This document shows, one piece after another, positions 9,866-19,327 of a stretch of 64,000 bases of DNA. The stretch comes from Thiofilum flexile DSM 14609 (GTDB taxonomy: Bacteria; Pseudomonadota; Gammaproteobacteria; Thiotrichales; Thiotrichaceae), in NCBI RefSeq assembly GCF_000380185.1, contig NZ_KB904753.1, positions 1 to 64,000 of the forward strand, read 5' to 3'. A model generated the notes under the pieces. It worked only from the letters and a program-made list of their open reading frames with translations, was not told the origin of the DNA and ran no database searches. The position numbers and the translations under genes were made by a program. Position 1 is the stretch's first letter. The number at the start of each line of letters is the position of its first letter.

Positions 9866-11137
9866 TCACTGGGGCTGAGTTTGTTGGCGCAAACGTTCTT
9901 GCTGGATATGCAAGTCGGCATATACAGGGCGTACTTCCGTGAAATACATCCACATGAGCGATACCCAAACAATTCCAAACATCAACATAAAGGCAGACGA
10001 ACGAATGCCGGTTAAATCCACGAGCATTCCAAACATAATAGGCATGAGAAAACCACCCAAACCTCCGGCTAATCCAACGACGCCTGAAACGACACCAATA
10101 TTTTGTGGATAATCATCTGAGATATATTTAAAAACCGAAGCTTTACCAATCGCAAAGGCAATTCCTAAGGTAAACATGAAAATAGTAAATAGAGTGGAGT
10201 TCAAACCGAAATGGAAAGTGGCATCACCGTCAATGGTTTTAATGGTAAAAGTAGTTTGTGGATAAGAGAGGAAAAATAGGCATACTAAAGCAACCCATAG
10301 TACCCACCAAGTAATGGTATGCGCCCCAAATTTATCAGAGAAATATCCACCGACTGCGCGTAATAAGCCTCCAGGAATACTAAATGCAGCGGCTAGAACA
10401 GCGGCTGTTTTAAGATCAAAGCCATATTCTGAAATATAATACTTTGTCATCCAGAGTGATAACGCTACATAGCCACCAAATACAATGGAGTAATATTGGC
10501 TATAGCGCCAAACGCGAGGATCTTTGAGTGCCGCTAATTGCTCACTGACCGTGACTGATTTAGCAACTTTATGGCTAGGATCGGTAAAGGTAAAAAACCA
10601 AAAAATAATGGCCGTGATCAGCATTAAAACCGCATAAACCCTAGGAACCATAGTCCAGCCATAACTCACCACAATCATAGGAGCCACTAATTTAGTGACT
10701 GCCGAACCCGTATTACCGGCTCCGAAAATTCCCATAGCAGTACCTTGCTGATCTTTAGGAAACCAACGCGCACAATAGGCAATACCAACGGTAAAAGACC
10801 CCCCCGCAATCCCAACAAATAATCCCAGAATTAAAAACTGCCAATATTCCGTAGCATAGGTAATCAGCCAAATAGGAATAACGGTTGATAACATTAAAAT
10901 AAAAAAGACTAGACGCCCGCCCCATTTATCCGTCCACATGCCTAGGGGTAAGCGGGCTAGTGAGCCGGTTAATACGGGGGTTGCTACTAAAATACCAAAT
11001 TGGGTTTCATTCAAACCCAAAGAATCTTTAATCGGAATGCCAATAACAGCAAACATCATCCAAATCATGAAGCACACGGTAAATGCTAGCGTGCTCATAA
11101 TAACGACTGACCATGCCTTATATTGTTGTGTTGCCAT
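9866..11137 (-). CDS. Nitrate transporter, NarK type I (nitrate/proton symporter-like)
   Basis: This 423-residue MFS protein has about 12 spans. It contains the type I nitrate porter signature GIAGGSFTVGIAYCARWFP with QQGTAMGIFGAGNTG, and a C-terminal copy GIAFAIGKASVFKYI. Family knowledge suggests proton-coupled nitrate uptake that primes respiration, while the type II neighbour exchanges nitrite for nitrate. It is the first gene of the minus-strand nar operon and starts at ATG 11137. Its promoter must lie in the 260 bp shared with narX. A NasA/NrtP assimilatory role is possible but less likely given the location. Confidence 0.9.
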   Translation of the reverse strand: MATQQYKAWSVVIMSTLAFTVCFMIWMMFAVIGIPIKDSLGLNETQFGILVATPVLTGSLARLPLGMWTDKWGGRLVFFILMLSTVIPIWLITYATEYWQFLILGLFVGIAGGSFTVGIAYCARWFPKDQQGTAMGIFGAGNTGSAVTKLVAPMIVVSYGWTMVPRVYAVLMLITAIIFWFFTFTDPSHKVAKSVTVSEQLAALKDPRVWRYSQYYSIVFGGYVALSLWMTKYYISEYGFDLKTAAVLAAAFSIPGGLLRAVGGYFSDKFGAHTITWWVLWVALVCLFFLSYPQTTFTIKTIDGDATFHFGLNSTLFTIFMFTLGIAFAIGKASVFKYISDDYPQNIGVVSGVVGLAGGLGGFLMPIMFGMLVDLTGIRSSAFMLMFGIVWVSLMWMYFTEVRPVYADLHIQQERLRQQTQPQ

Positions 11138-11217
11138 AACTCACTTATCTCGCTTGTCTGAATAGACGGTGAACCTAGTTGTACGCTGCTACTGAGGCAA
11201 CGACTAGTGGGCAGATA

Positions 11218-11374
11218 AGGGGTAATAAACACGGATATACCACTTTAGTGGTATAGGTGATTTTTAACTAACTATTTGTTTTATATAAAAACTATTTGGG
11301 TAGTGGCTTTATTATAGGGTGACGGGAGATCATTAGGGGTATACCTAGGATTCTGTCTTGTTTCACTAGTGGTA
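11218..11374. promoter_or_regulatory. NarL binding region between narK1 and narX
   Basis: TATACCACTTTAGTGGTATA at 11236-11255 contains a perfect 7-2-7 pair of NarL heptamers (TACCACT, TT, AGTGGTA; consensus TACYNMT). Further heptamers in the complement lie at 11218-11224 (AGGGGTA), 11335-11341 (AGGGGTA) and 11368-11374 (AGTGGTA). The last sits just before a TATAAT at 11379-11384, which may be the narX -10. No full FNR palindrome (TTGAT-N4-ATCAA) was found. Control by the adjacent NarX/NarL is an inference from these matches. Confidence 0.75.
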
Positions 11375-11397
11375 GTACTATAATAAAGCATAGTGGA

Positions 11398-13323
11398 GTG
11401 CTCAGTATTTTAATCGGCAGGGATCGTAATATTTTGAAATCGTTGGCGTGGACTAAATTGCAAAACTCTTTGCTGTTTCGCTTAGGGGGAATGATTGCAG
11501 CTATCACCTTACTGGCTATTTTAGGCATGTCTACTTCGTGGATGGTTGCCGAAACTACCCAAGGCAGTGGTCAGGCTATTAATATCGCGGGTAGTTTACG
11601 CATGCAAAGTTGGCGTATGGCCTCGATACATCAGCAGTTAGTACATAAAGACGATCCGCTACAACGTACCCGTCTTGAGCAGGCCATCACACAATTTGAA
11701 CAAGATCTTACTTCGGATTCAATTCAATCGGTATTACCTACCGATGCAAATGGCTCATTGAGATTCACCTATGAGGCTATTCAAACGCATTGGCAACAGA
11801 ACATTATGCCAGCACTACAAATCATTAGTGCCTCAAGTAATGAAGAGTTATTAAGTGCTATTCCGTATTTTGTGGATACGATTAATTATTTAGTAAAGCA
11901 AATTGAAGAAGCGACAGAAGCAAAAATATTAGTGTTACGCATAGTTTTAGGGGTGGCAGTGATTGGCACTTTATTAATGGTATTACTCTCCATTTATCTT
12001 ATTCGTAATATTTTAGTTAATCCACTCAAGGATTTATTGAGCCTTACCGATCAAATACGCCGTGGTAATTTAACTGTGCGTTCGGGGCTAAAAGGTGAGG
12101 ATGAAATCGGGTATCTAGGGCGAGCTTTTGATTTGATGGCAGAGGACTTATTTAAGCTTTATCGCGATCTAGAAACTCGTGTGGAACAAAAAACGGAAGA
12201 ATTGACTCGTAGTAATCGCTCATTAGATTTGCTGTATCGTTCGATTATACAGTTGCACGGTATTTCTCCGAGTCGAGAAGTGTTTTATAAGGTATTAAAA
12301 GACGCTGAAGCGACTTTAGGTTTGGGGGTGGGAACCTTATGTTTAAAAGGGGATCATGATAAACAGGGTACGGTTATCGCTACGACGGCTCCGAATCAAC
12401 AGTCTCCTTTATGTTTACAAATGGCTAATTGTGAGGAGTGCCAAAATACTAAAACGGTAGGGTTAGAGCCAGCTACTCAGTCGGGTAGACCTATTATACG
12501 TTTGCCCCTTACTAATACTGATAGGCATTATGGTTTATTAGCGATTGATATTCCGGCGGATAAACAGGCGGAGCTGTGGCAATTACAATTATTAGAAGCG
12601 CTCTCGCATCATATTAGTGTGACGCTCGCCTCCGAACAACGTATTGAGCAAAATCGGCGGGTCGCTTTATTAGAGGAGCGAGCAGTCATTGCGCGTGAAT
12701 TACATGACTCACTCGCCCAATCACTCGCTTATATGAAAATTCAAGTCAGTCGCCTACGCATGGCGATTCAAAACCCCGCAACGGCACATGAGGTGGCAGA
12801 GGCTTTAGAGGAATTACGCGAAGGATTGCATTGTTCTTATCAGCAGTTACGAGAATTATTGTCTACGTTTCGGCTGCGTATGGAGGGGGCTGATTTGGGT
12901 ATGGCTTTAGCGCAAACCACCGCCGAATTTGCCGAGCGCGGTGATTTCCCGATTCAATTGGATATTGATCTCGGCGTTTTACACCTCACCCCGAATGAAG
13001 AGATTCATTTACTGCAAATTGTGCGTGAGGGCTTATCTAATATTCTTAAACATGCCCGTGCACAACAGGCGTGGGTGAGCTTAAAGACCCAAGATACTAA
13101 TAAGGTAGAGTTATTAATTGAGGATAATGGGATTGGTATTCAAGCCAATGCTTCTTTGCATCACTATGGTATTACGATTATGAATGAACGTGCGCAAGCA
13201 TTAGGGGGTAAATTGGTCTATTATGCGCGTCCGCAAGGTGGTACGGGAGTGCGGCTGATTTTTACCCCACATCAAAGTTCATCTTCCACTCCTATGACTG
13301 TAGAGATTCCTTATGCTGCCTGA
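11398..13323 (+). CDS. narX: Nitrate/nitrite sensor histidine kinase
   Basis: NarX senses nitrate in the periplasm and phosphorylates NarL. The order is: TM1 near residues 25-50; a periplasmic helical sensor starting with the P-box-like GSGQAINIAGSLRMQSWRM; TM2 near residues 180-205; HAMP; a GAF-like region with a CEECQ motif; then HisKA_3 with phospho-acceptor His436 in ARELHDSLAQ and an HATPase_c domain (EDNGIGI, GGTGVRL). The length of 641 is close to E. coli NarX (598). The GTG at 11398 is the longest start but has a poor ribosome site and lies only 14 bases after the proposed -10. TTG 11434 after GGGAT is an alternative. Confidence 0.92.
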   Translation: MLSILIGRDRNILKSLAWTKLQNSLLFRLGGMIAAITLLAILGMSTSWMVAETTQGSGQAINIAGSLRMQSWRMASIHQQLVHKDDPLQRTRLEQAITQFEQDLTSDSIQSVLPTDANGSLRFTYEAIQTHWQQNIMPALQIISASSNEELLSAIPYFVDTINYLVKQIEEATEAKILVLRIVLGVAVIGTLLMVLLSIYLIRNILVNPLKDLLSLTDQIRRGNLTVRSGLKGEDEIGYLGRAFDLMAEDLFKLYRDLETRVEQKTEELTRSNRSLDLLYRSIIQLHGISPSREVFYKVLKDAEATLGLGVGTLCLKGDHDKQGTVIATTAPNQQSPLCLQMANCEECQNTKTVGLEPATQSGRPIIRLPLTNTDRHYGLLAIDIPADKQAELWQLQLLEALSHHISVTLASEQRIEQNRRVALLEERAVIARELHDSLAQSLAYMKIQVSRLRMAIQNPATAHEVAEALEELREGLHCSYQQLRELLSTFRLRMEGADLGMALAQTTAEFAERGDFPIQLDIDLGVLHLTPNEEIHLLQIVREGLSNILKHARAQQAWVSLKTQDTNKVELLIEDNGIGIQANASLHHYGITIMNERAQALGGKLVYYARPQGGTGVRLIFTPHQSSSSTPMTVEIPYAA

Positions 13324-13963
13324 AGAACCACAACGCCTATTGATCGTGGATGATCACCCTTTGTTTCGTAAAGGGGTGCGCTATTTAGTGAATATGATTC
13401 CTGATTTCACGATTGTAGGGGAAGCTTCTTGTGGGCAGGAGGGTATTGATCTGGCGGCTGAGCTGACCCCCGATATGATTCTGCTAGATCTGAATATGAA
13501 GGATATGAGTGGGATTGAGGTTTTAAAAGTGATTAAAGCCTCTGGTTCGGATGCGCGAGTGGTCATGTTGACCGTCTCTGATCAAGCGGATGACCTGATT
13601 GCGGCCTTGCGTTCGGGCGCAGATGGTTATTTGCTAAAAGAAATGGAACCAGAAGATCTAGTGGAAAAGCTCGCTGAAGCAGCGGCGGGGCATATTACTC
13701 TGACTGAGCGCCTGATTAATATCTTAGCTCATAGTATGCGCCATGACGCAGCTCACCCCAAGACCACTGTAGAGGCAGGATTAACCGAACAAGAGCAGCG
13801 CATTCTAGAAAGAGTTGCGACAGGTAAAAGTAATAAATTAGTAGCACGGGAATTAAACATTACCGAGGGGACGGTAAAAGTGCATGTGAAGCATTTGCTA
13901 CGTAAGCTAAATCTACGCTCGCGGGTCGAGGCGGCGGTGTGGTTTGTAGAGCAGCACAGATAA
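13313..13963 (+). CDS. narL: Nitrate/nitrite response regulator
   Basis: This is a 216-residue two-component regulator with a receiver domain (DDHPLFRKGVRYL; phospho-acceptor Asp59 in LLDLNM; Lys in LLKEM). A LuxR/FixJ-type helix-turn-helix at about residues 150-212 follows (LTEQEQRILERVATGKSNK). It overlaps the end of narX by 11 bases, so the pair is co-translated. NarL binds TACYNMT heptamers, several of which lie upstream of narX and narK1. NarP cannot be fully excluded, but the pairing with a NarX-type kinase favours NarL. Confidence 0.93.
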   Translation: MLPEEPQRLLIVDDHPLFRKGVRYLVNMIPDFTIVGEASCGQEGIDLAAELTPDMILLDLNMKDMSGIEVLKVIKASGSDARVVMLTVSDQADDLIAALRSGADGYLLKEMEPEDLVEKLAEAAAGHITLTERLINILAHSMRHDAAHPKTTVEAGLTEQEQRILERVATGKSNKLVARELNITEGTVKVHVKHLLRKLNLRSRVEAAVWFVEQHR

Positions 13964-13984
13964 GACGGATAAGCTGTTGATTGA

Positions 13985-14018
13985 AACTCTTAGGCAGTAG
14001 CTCTACTACCTAAGAGTT
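13985..14018. terminator. Hairpin between convergent narL and the 14040 gene
   Basis: AACTCTTAGGCAGTAG at 13985-14000 pairs with CTACTACCTAAGAGTT at 14003-14018, with one mismatch and a 2-base loop. It lies between two converging genes. There is no long T-run, so it may act in both directions weakly or as an mRNA 3'-end stabiliser. Confidence 0.6.
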
Positions 14019-14039
14019 AAGATTAGCCGTATCTACCGA

Positions 14040-17024
14040 TTATTCGCTAGGCTCGACCTGCTGCTGAAACACGAAATTAGCCGCTGTACTTTGATTCGCG
14101 GGGTGTAAGACCACATTACTGCTTAATAAATTAATATCATTTTCTGGGCCAGCAAATAAGGTAATGCCATTTAAATTAAGGTCAGCCGTAGAGTAGCCAG
14201 TCGCTTTAAAATTACTATTGGTCACACTATTGTGGGCATCACTAATGATTTGATTGAGTACCTGAGTGTGATCATTAGTGGGGCCATTCGAGGTAATGGT
14301 GCCATTACTATCCGCATCACCTGCCCATAGTAAAGCAATAGTGCCTTGCTCTATGCGTGCGTGAGTGCCATACACTGGCGTTGTAGCTAGGGTAAAGTCA
14401 ACACTAACCGGCGTTGTTGAAAACGGTAGCGCAGTTTGAGTCATAACCCCTAGGTGATTACGGTGCTTAACAGATACCCAGTAGGTTGCGGTAGGTAAGG
14501 TCGGAAAGAGTAGCGTGGTGTCATTAGTAGCGGCATCGACAATATCACCGTCGCGCTGCAAGATAGCCGCCTTTTGTATAGCCGGTGTGGTTTCTCCCTC
14601 ACGAGTGAGTTCAACAAGTACCCAATCTACCGGAGCATCGGAGGTAGTCAGCGTGAGCAGTTCCGGTGCTAAGGTTTCGGTGCCATTATAATTAAAAGGG
14701 GCATAGTTATAGGGCTGGGCGAGAGGTAAAACTTGTAAAGAACGTAAATCATCGCGCATTAAGCCCTCTTGATAAGCGCCTTGTAGCAAAGCTCGTACCC
14801 GTAGAGCTGGGGATTGAAAACGCCACAATACTTCCGTGCCTGAAGTCGAAACAGGATAGAGTTGTAATACTTGAGTGGTCGCTTGAGCGGTAAAACCAAA
14901 GTTTTGGGTATCAAAATCTGCACCATCATCGATGCCATCAAGGTCTTGATCTTGACCGTTGAGTGTGAGGTTGGCTTCTTGCGTATCGGAGAGATAGTCA
15001 TTATCACTATTGGTATCCAGATAGTCAGGGGTATCATCCCCATCGGTATCAACCGGAATTACTCCCGCACTAGTGGCAGAGTCGTAGCTATTATCTAAAC
15101 CATCTTGATCCCCGTCGAAATAGAGCGGATTAATATAGCTTGGTGTACCTTGTCCCTCAATGAGATCGGGGATACCATCGCCATCCGAATCTAAGTCTTG
15201 ATAATTAGGTATACCATCTTGATCAGGATCGGCATCACCCTCAACGGTATTTAAAATACCATCACCATCGACATCAATATCAATGGTATCTCCCACGCCA
15301 TCTCCATCTAGATCAGTTTCAATTTCAATATAGCTACTATCATAAATACCCTCTACCGCGTCATAGATACCGTATTTGATCTGATCGACGCCGAGGAAAT
15401 TAGGATTGGCTTGATAGCTGATTGTGCCATTGGTATTTAGGGTGGCTTGTCCATTTTGGGCAGGGGTACAGATCTGATTCAAATCAAAGTCATAAACCGA
15501 GGCGACATCATTGGCTAAAGGATCGATGGTAAAGGCTTGGCGAGGACGTACTAAAACTGTGTCACGCACCGCGAAGGAGTTAGGAAAGCCTACGAAATAA
15601 CCCGCCGCTCCCCGTGAGCCTGCGACGGTACTTAAGGTCGCTAAATAAGGGAGATCGGCTGTAACATTTACCGTCCCTGTTTTGCCTAGTATGTTGTATT
15701 GGAGGTAATTAACATTACCACTGAGAGGTGTGCCTTGGGTGAGTAGTTGATTATCTACCAATACTTGAGCCTCTTTTTCACCAATGATAGTCATGGCCGC
15801 ATCCCCTATTTGCTCTACTTGAGGCAGAACGAGTTCTTGCATTTCTAAACTAGGGTGCAGTCCAGCGATAAAGTTTAAGCCTGTTCCGCTGCCGGATAAA
15901 TTAGAAGAGGTTGATTGATAGACATAGGCCGGTTGGGAGGTGCGAATATAAAGCGAGTTATCAGCTCCCCAATGTCCCGGCAGCGCATAATAGTCCCCTG
16001 CATTAATGGTCGCTATAGGTTGAGAACCGCCATTGGCATAAATAATGGTGTTATCTTTATCCGCAACGACAATCGGGACTTCGGTATTATCCGTACCGAC
16101 TCCGCGCACTAATAAAAAATCCTTACTGAGTAAGTTAGCAGGAATAATTTGATCCATACCAATATCTTGCTCTATGTCTTCTCCTCCCCCTAACCACGAG
16201 CCTGAATTCACCACAATCGGTTTATCCGCCGTGATGAGTGTGCCATTGAGTTCATTGACTAGGGTAGGCTGGACATTATTACCTGCATTCAGACGCATCC
16301 CCACCATAAAAGATTCGTATTTATTTAAAACGAGCGGATTAGGAATGGGTTGGACAAGCGTAACGCCAGCAGGTAAATCGCTAATATTAACCGTGGTATT
16401 ATCCTTAGTCGCCATAATACTAAAACTATGGGAGCGAACATGCATTTTAGCAGTATCACTACTGGTCCATAAATGCCCAGTACGAAAACGGCGTCCGAGG
16501 GCGGTCTGGCCTTTAGCGATTAAAAAATTGCCTTGGCTCTTTGAGGAGTGACGAACCTGGGCATAGAAGCGCTTATCTCCCTGCAAAACTATGCCATCCG
16601 TGCGATTAACGCTCGCAATGTCAGCATCATTAACAATACCAAGCCCGGCATAGGTCGCTCCCCCATAAGGAGCTGTATTTAAATTTAAGCGTAATGGTGA
16701 GCTCTTGGTAATCGTAACGGTTTGGTTTAAGCCTTGAGTCGGGTCACTCTCATTTAGGGCATTTTTTAGCGTAATGGTGACAGTGCCTTCTTCTGGTGTA
16801 GATAACCATAAAAATTGTTGATTAATATTGTCAATAATGAGAGCACTAGGGACATATTGAGGAGGGATAATATGCTGAGTATCGAGCGTACCAATCTCGG
16901 CTTGTACAGTGCCACAACTATTTGCATAGGCATTGGATAGATTGAATAAAATGAAAATAAAAGACCAACTCAGTATAGTTTTGATGTATAGAGTAGATGC
17001 TTTTTGAGCAAAGAATTTAGACAC
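14040..17024 (-). CDS. Large secreted protein with IgGFc-binding-like, calcium-repeat and shared C-terminal modules
   Basis: The product is 994 residues from a GTG at 17024 preceded by GGGGA; the longer TTG frame lacks a ribosome site. A signal peptide ([18 protein letters not shown]) leads into a region of about 450 residues resembling the IgGFc-binding N-terminal domain, with [10 protein letters not shown] and [14 protein letters not shown]. An Ig/cadherin-like segment follows ([20 protein letters not shown]). Next is a run of Asp-rich thrombospondin type 3-like repeats at about residues 575-685 ([18 protein letters not shown]), likely binding calcium. The last 250 residues match the C-terminus of the protein at 47251-50718, with HRNHLGVMT and WAGDADSNG. 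It is probably an extracellular adhesin or matrix protein. Its function is not known. Confidence 0.75.
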   Translation of the reverse strand: MSKFFAQKASTLYIKTILSWSFIFILFNLSNAYANSCGTVQAEIGTLDTQHIIPPQYVPSALIIDNINQQFLWLSTPEEGTVTITLKNALNESDPTQGLNQTVTITKSSPLRLNLNTAPYGGATYAGLGIVNDADIASVNRTDGIVLQGDKRFYAQVRHSSKSQGNFLIAKGQTALGRRFRTGHLWTSSDTAKMHVRSHSFSIMATKDNTTVNISDLPAGVTLVQPIPNPLVLNKYESFMVGMRLNAGNNVQPTLVNELNGTLITADKPIVVNSGSWLGGGEDIEQDIGMDQIIPANLLSKDFLLVRGVGTDNTEVPIVVADKDNTIIYANGGSQPIATINAGDYYALPGHWGADNSLYIRTSQPAYVYQSTSSNLSGSGTGLNFIAGLHPSLEMQELVLPQVEQIGDAAMTIIGEKEAQVLVDNQLLTQGTPLSGNVNYLQYNILGKTGTVNVTADLPYLATLSTVAGSRGAAGYFVGFPNSFAVRDTVLVRPRQAFTIDPLANDVASVYDFDLNQICTPAQNGQATLNTNGTISYQANPNFLGVDQIKYGIYDAVEGIYDSSYIEIETDLDGDGVGDTIDIDVDGDGILNTVEGDADPDQDGIPNYQDLDSDGDGIPDLIEGQGTPSYINPLYFDGDQDGLDNSYDSATSAGVIPVDTDGDDTPDYLDTNSDNDYLSDTQEANLTLNGQDQDLDGIDDGADFDTQNFGFTAQATTQVLQLYPVSTSGTEVLWRFQSPALRVRALLQGAYQEGLMRDDLRSLQVLPLAQPYNYAPFNYNGTETLAPELLTLTTSDAPVDWVLVELTREGETTPAIQKAAILQRDGDIVDAATNDTTLLFPTLPTATYWVSVKHRNHLGVMTQTALPFSTTPVSVDFTLATTPVYGTHARIEQGTIALLWAGDADSNGTITSNGPTNDHTQVLNQIISDAHNSVTNSNFKATGYSTADLNLNGITLFAGPENDINLLSSNVVLHPANQSTAANFVFQQQVEPSE

Positions 17025-17436
17025 GAATAGTTCCCCAAACAAAACAGAAGCTAATTTTTATTTAGACTTGAGTATTTGATCGAGAGAAATAGCTTTACTA
17101 GTGTATATTTAAGATGTTGATTTTATGTGTGATTTATAGGTAAAGGATCAAATACTACGAAGCACCTCATGGCTAGTAATAAAAGCAGCCTATTGATTTT
17201 TATATTAATAACAACAACATAACCCTAACCAACTGCTTATCGTTAAGTGACTGAGTAGTTTAGGTTTTTATTAAAAAATGTGCAAGGGTAATTTGCTATT
17301 ATGAATAAACTGAGAATGCTTACTTTACGATGGGTATTGTGGGAGCAGCTTAGCTAGCGATTGGGAGCAAAAGCAGCCTTCTAATAAAAAAGACTGCTTT
17401 TGTAGCTAAAAGAGGTGCATAAAAAGGGTTAGTAAG
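17025..17436. other. Intergenic region upstream of the large secreted protein
   Basis: About 410 AT-rich bases lie between the lipoprotein gene end and the start of the 994-residue gene. No coding frame was recognised. It must hold the promoter of the minus-strand gene ending at 14040. It also holds the hairpin at 17369-17401. Confidence 0.5.
17369..17401 (-). terminator. Probable terminator after ubiG-lipoprotein unit
   Basis: AAAAGCAG (17369-17376) pairs with CTGCTTTT (17394-17401), and the loop carries an A-rich/T-rich run. It lies about 35 bp downstream of the minus-strand stop at 17437. Confidence 0.5.
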
Positions 17437-18024
17437 TTAGCGTGCCATTGAGGGGTCTTGGAATACTTTCCAAGGATAATCTTCATCGTCTGGAACACGG
17501 CTCCAGAATAATTCACCCGAATTACGCCACGGGTCTAATAAAATACCACTGTCAAAAGGCTTGCCTTTAGCGGTCATGACTAGAGTACTATGCTCGCGCC
17601 ATGCATTACCCTTATAGGCAACACCCCACCACAGATCAAAGGTTTTGAGTTTCTTTTTGTACATATGAGTACGCATAGCTTGCGTCCAGTCGGTACATAA
17701 ACCTGCAGGGCGTTTTTTCGCATTACGTAACACATTATGGTACAGAGGAGGCCATGTTAGCCCCCACTCATTCGCTAAGTGGCGTGGATAAATATAAGCA
17801 TCATAAGCGACATCCGCTGCTTCGCGCGGGCTTATGCTAGGACTCATAGCCTGTAAGGCGGTTTGTAGTTCACTAATATTTTTTTTAAGTTCGGGGGAAA
17901 GGTTATTCACTTGAGGCTGAGTAGACCCTGGAGTCATACTCACTCCATCATATTGCACTGCACACCCTGTCGAAGTTACTGCGACGAGTAACAAAACGGG
18001 GGCGAGACGGCGAACACTTACCAT
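17437..18024 (-). CDS. Lipoprotein with a possible transglutaminase/NlpC-like Cys-His-Asp fold
   Basis: The 195-residue product has a lipoprotein signal peptide with lipobox STGC (Cys21). The mature part has a helical stretch and then Cys110 in AGLCTDWTQAM at a helix start, His145 in WREHSTLVM before a strand, and Asp164 in GILLDPWRNSGELFW. This order and context look like a papain-like transglutaminase or peptidase active site. That reading is inferred from the motif pattern only; the family was not recognised by name. It starts 4 bp after ubiG on the same strand, so it is likely co-transcribed. It would face the periplasm. Confidence 0.6.
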   Translation of the reverse strand: MVSVRRLAPVLLLVAVTSTGCAVQYDGVSMTPGSTQPQVNNLSPELKKNISELQTALQAMSPSISPREAADVAYDAYIYPRHLANEWGLTWPPLYHNVLRNAKKRPAGLCTDWTQAMRTHMYKKKLKTFDLWWGVAYKGNAWREHSTLVMTAKGKPFDSGILLDPWRNSGELFWSRVPDDEDYPWKVFQDPSMAR

Positions 18025-18028
18025 GAAA

Positions 18029-18739
18029 TTAATCTTCCTTTCTAAAATACATTATATAGTTAACATCAATATCACGTCCAAGGCGATAACTTTGAAACAA
18101 GGGGTTATAAGTTAAACCACTAGTGTGTTGCAAGTCTAAACCAGCCTCATGCGCCCAAGCCTCTAGCTCAGATGGACGGATAAATTTAGCGTACTCATGT
18201 GTACCCCGTGGGAGCATATTCAAGATATATTCCGCACCTACAATTGCCAGAGCAAAGGCTTTAGCATTACGATTAATGGTGGAGAAAAAAACTTGCCCGC
18301 CGGGTTTGACTAAAGTGGCACAAGCTTTGATCACCGAAGAGGGATCAGGCACGTGCTCTAACATCTCCATACAAGTGACAACATCAAAGGTTTGAGGCAT
18401 TTCTTCTGCTAAAGTTTCAGCGCTGACTTTGCGATAATCCACCGTGATCCCAGACTCTAACGCGTGAAGGCGTGCTACGGATAAAGGGGTTTCACCCAGA
18501 TCAATACCTGTCACTATAGCGCCACGCCGTGCCATACTTTCGGCTAAAATCCCGCCGCCACAGCCCACATCGACGACTTTTTTTCCGGTTAAGCGTACGC
18601 GCTCATCAATATAGTTAAGACGCAGCGGGTTAATCGCATGGAGTGGTTTAAATTCACTTTCTTGATCCCACCAACGATGGGCAATATCTTCAAATTTGCG
18701 GATTTCATTTAAATCCACATTGGTTGTTGCAGTACTCAT
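18029..18739 (-). CDS. ubiG: Ubiquinone biosynthesis O-methyltransferase
   Basis: UbiG performs both O-methylations in ubiquinone synthesis using S-adenosylmethionine. The 236-residue product begins at ATG 18739 (MSTATTNVD). Family elements are [23 protein letters not shown] motif [21 protein letters not shown] and the later [11 protein letters not shown]. The length matches E. coli UbiG (240). A longer frame to 18769 lacks a good start. It is the first gene of a two-gene unit with the lipoprotein. Confidence 0.95.
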   Translation of the reverse strand: MSTATTNVDLNEIRKFEDIAHRWWDQESEFKPLHAINPLRLNYIDERVRLTGKKVVDVGCGGGILAESMARRGAIVTGIDLGETPLSVARLHALESGITVDYRKVSAETLAEEMPQTFDVVTCMEMLEHVPDPSSVIKACATLVKPGGQVFFSTINRNAKAFALAIVGAEYILNMLPRGTHEYAKFIRPSELEAWAHEAGLDLQHTSGLTYNPLFQSYRLGRDIDVNYIMYFRKED

Positions 18740-19030
18740 GCATAATCCTAGTTGTAAAACAGTCTGCATTACAGACAGAGCTGTTGGTTAAGATCCATTA
18801 TTGGCAATAAATCTATCGCATTAAGTGACCTTGATCATTGCCATATGCAGCGCCTGTTGGGTTGGTGGCAGGTTTTGCAGTGGTGTTGTGGGGGCATTTT
18901 AGCAAGTCAAGCAGCAATATGCATTTCATCCATACTATTCAAGCTATTATTTGGTTTTGCTGTGCCATAAGTAATAAATCATCAAAGGTATGTATGTGAA
19001 TAATTCGTGACCAATCAGTGTGCTATAGGT
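18740..19030. other. Intergenic region with a short coding-like fragment
   Basis: No intact gene is seen. On the minus strand, 19019 down to the stop at 18939 reads TDWSRIIHIHTFDDLLLMAQ and a few more residues, which looks like the C-terminal tail of a lost gene. The family was not identified. The rest holds the ubiG promoter side and the lead-in to vapB. Confidence 0.35.
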
Positions 19031-19088
19031 TTGGATTTAAGCCCGGAATCGGGTTATGATTGAGCTGTATATGTCATGAGGATATACA
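19031..19088 (+). promoter_or_regulatory. vapBC promoter and operator
   Basis: TTGGAT at 19031-19036 and TATGAT at 19055-19060 form a -35/-10 pair with an 18-bp spacer. The inverted repeat TGTATAT (19066-19072) / ATATACA (19082-19088) lies at and after the start site and overlaps the ribosome site. This is where a VapB-VapC complex would repress its own operon. The binding role is inferred from position and symmetry. Confidence 0.55.
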
Positions 19089-19090
19089 AG

Positions 19091-19327
19091 ATGAGTAATG
19101 TACAAACAACGCTCTTTAAGAGTAATCGAAGCCAAGCGGTACGTTTGCCTAAAAGCGTAGAGCTACCTAGTGAAGTGCAACAAGTAAGAATTGTAGCGCT
19201 AGGTAGGCAGCGAATTATTACCCCACTCCATGAAAGTTGGGATGATTGGTTTGATCACCCTCATTGTACGGCTGATTTTATGGATGAGCGTCTGCAACCT
19301 AATGATCAGATTCGGGAGCTACTTTAG
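19091..19327 (+). CDS. vapB: VapB-type antitoxin (AbrB/SpoVT fold)
   Basis: The 78-residue protein has the VapB/VagC N-terminus TTLFKSNRSQAVRLPK, a swapped-hairpin AbrB-like DNA-binding domain. The acidic tail (DDWFD, DERLQPNDQIRE) would wrap the toxin. ATG 19091 follows GAGGA by 8 bases; a GTC-side longer frame from 19076 is not needed. The stop touches the vapC start, so the two are coupled. Confidence 0.88.
   Translation: MSNVQTTLFKSNRSQAVRLPKSVELPSEVQQVRIVALGRQRIITPLHESWDDWFDHPHCTADFMDERLQPNDQIRELL

Noticed and set aside
11255-11275. FNR box in the nar promoter region
   Set aside because: Only half-site resemblance (GTGAT, TTTTTAAC); no TTGAT-N4-ATCAA palindrome.
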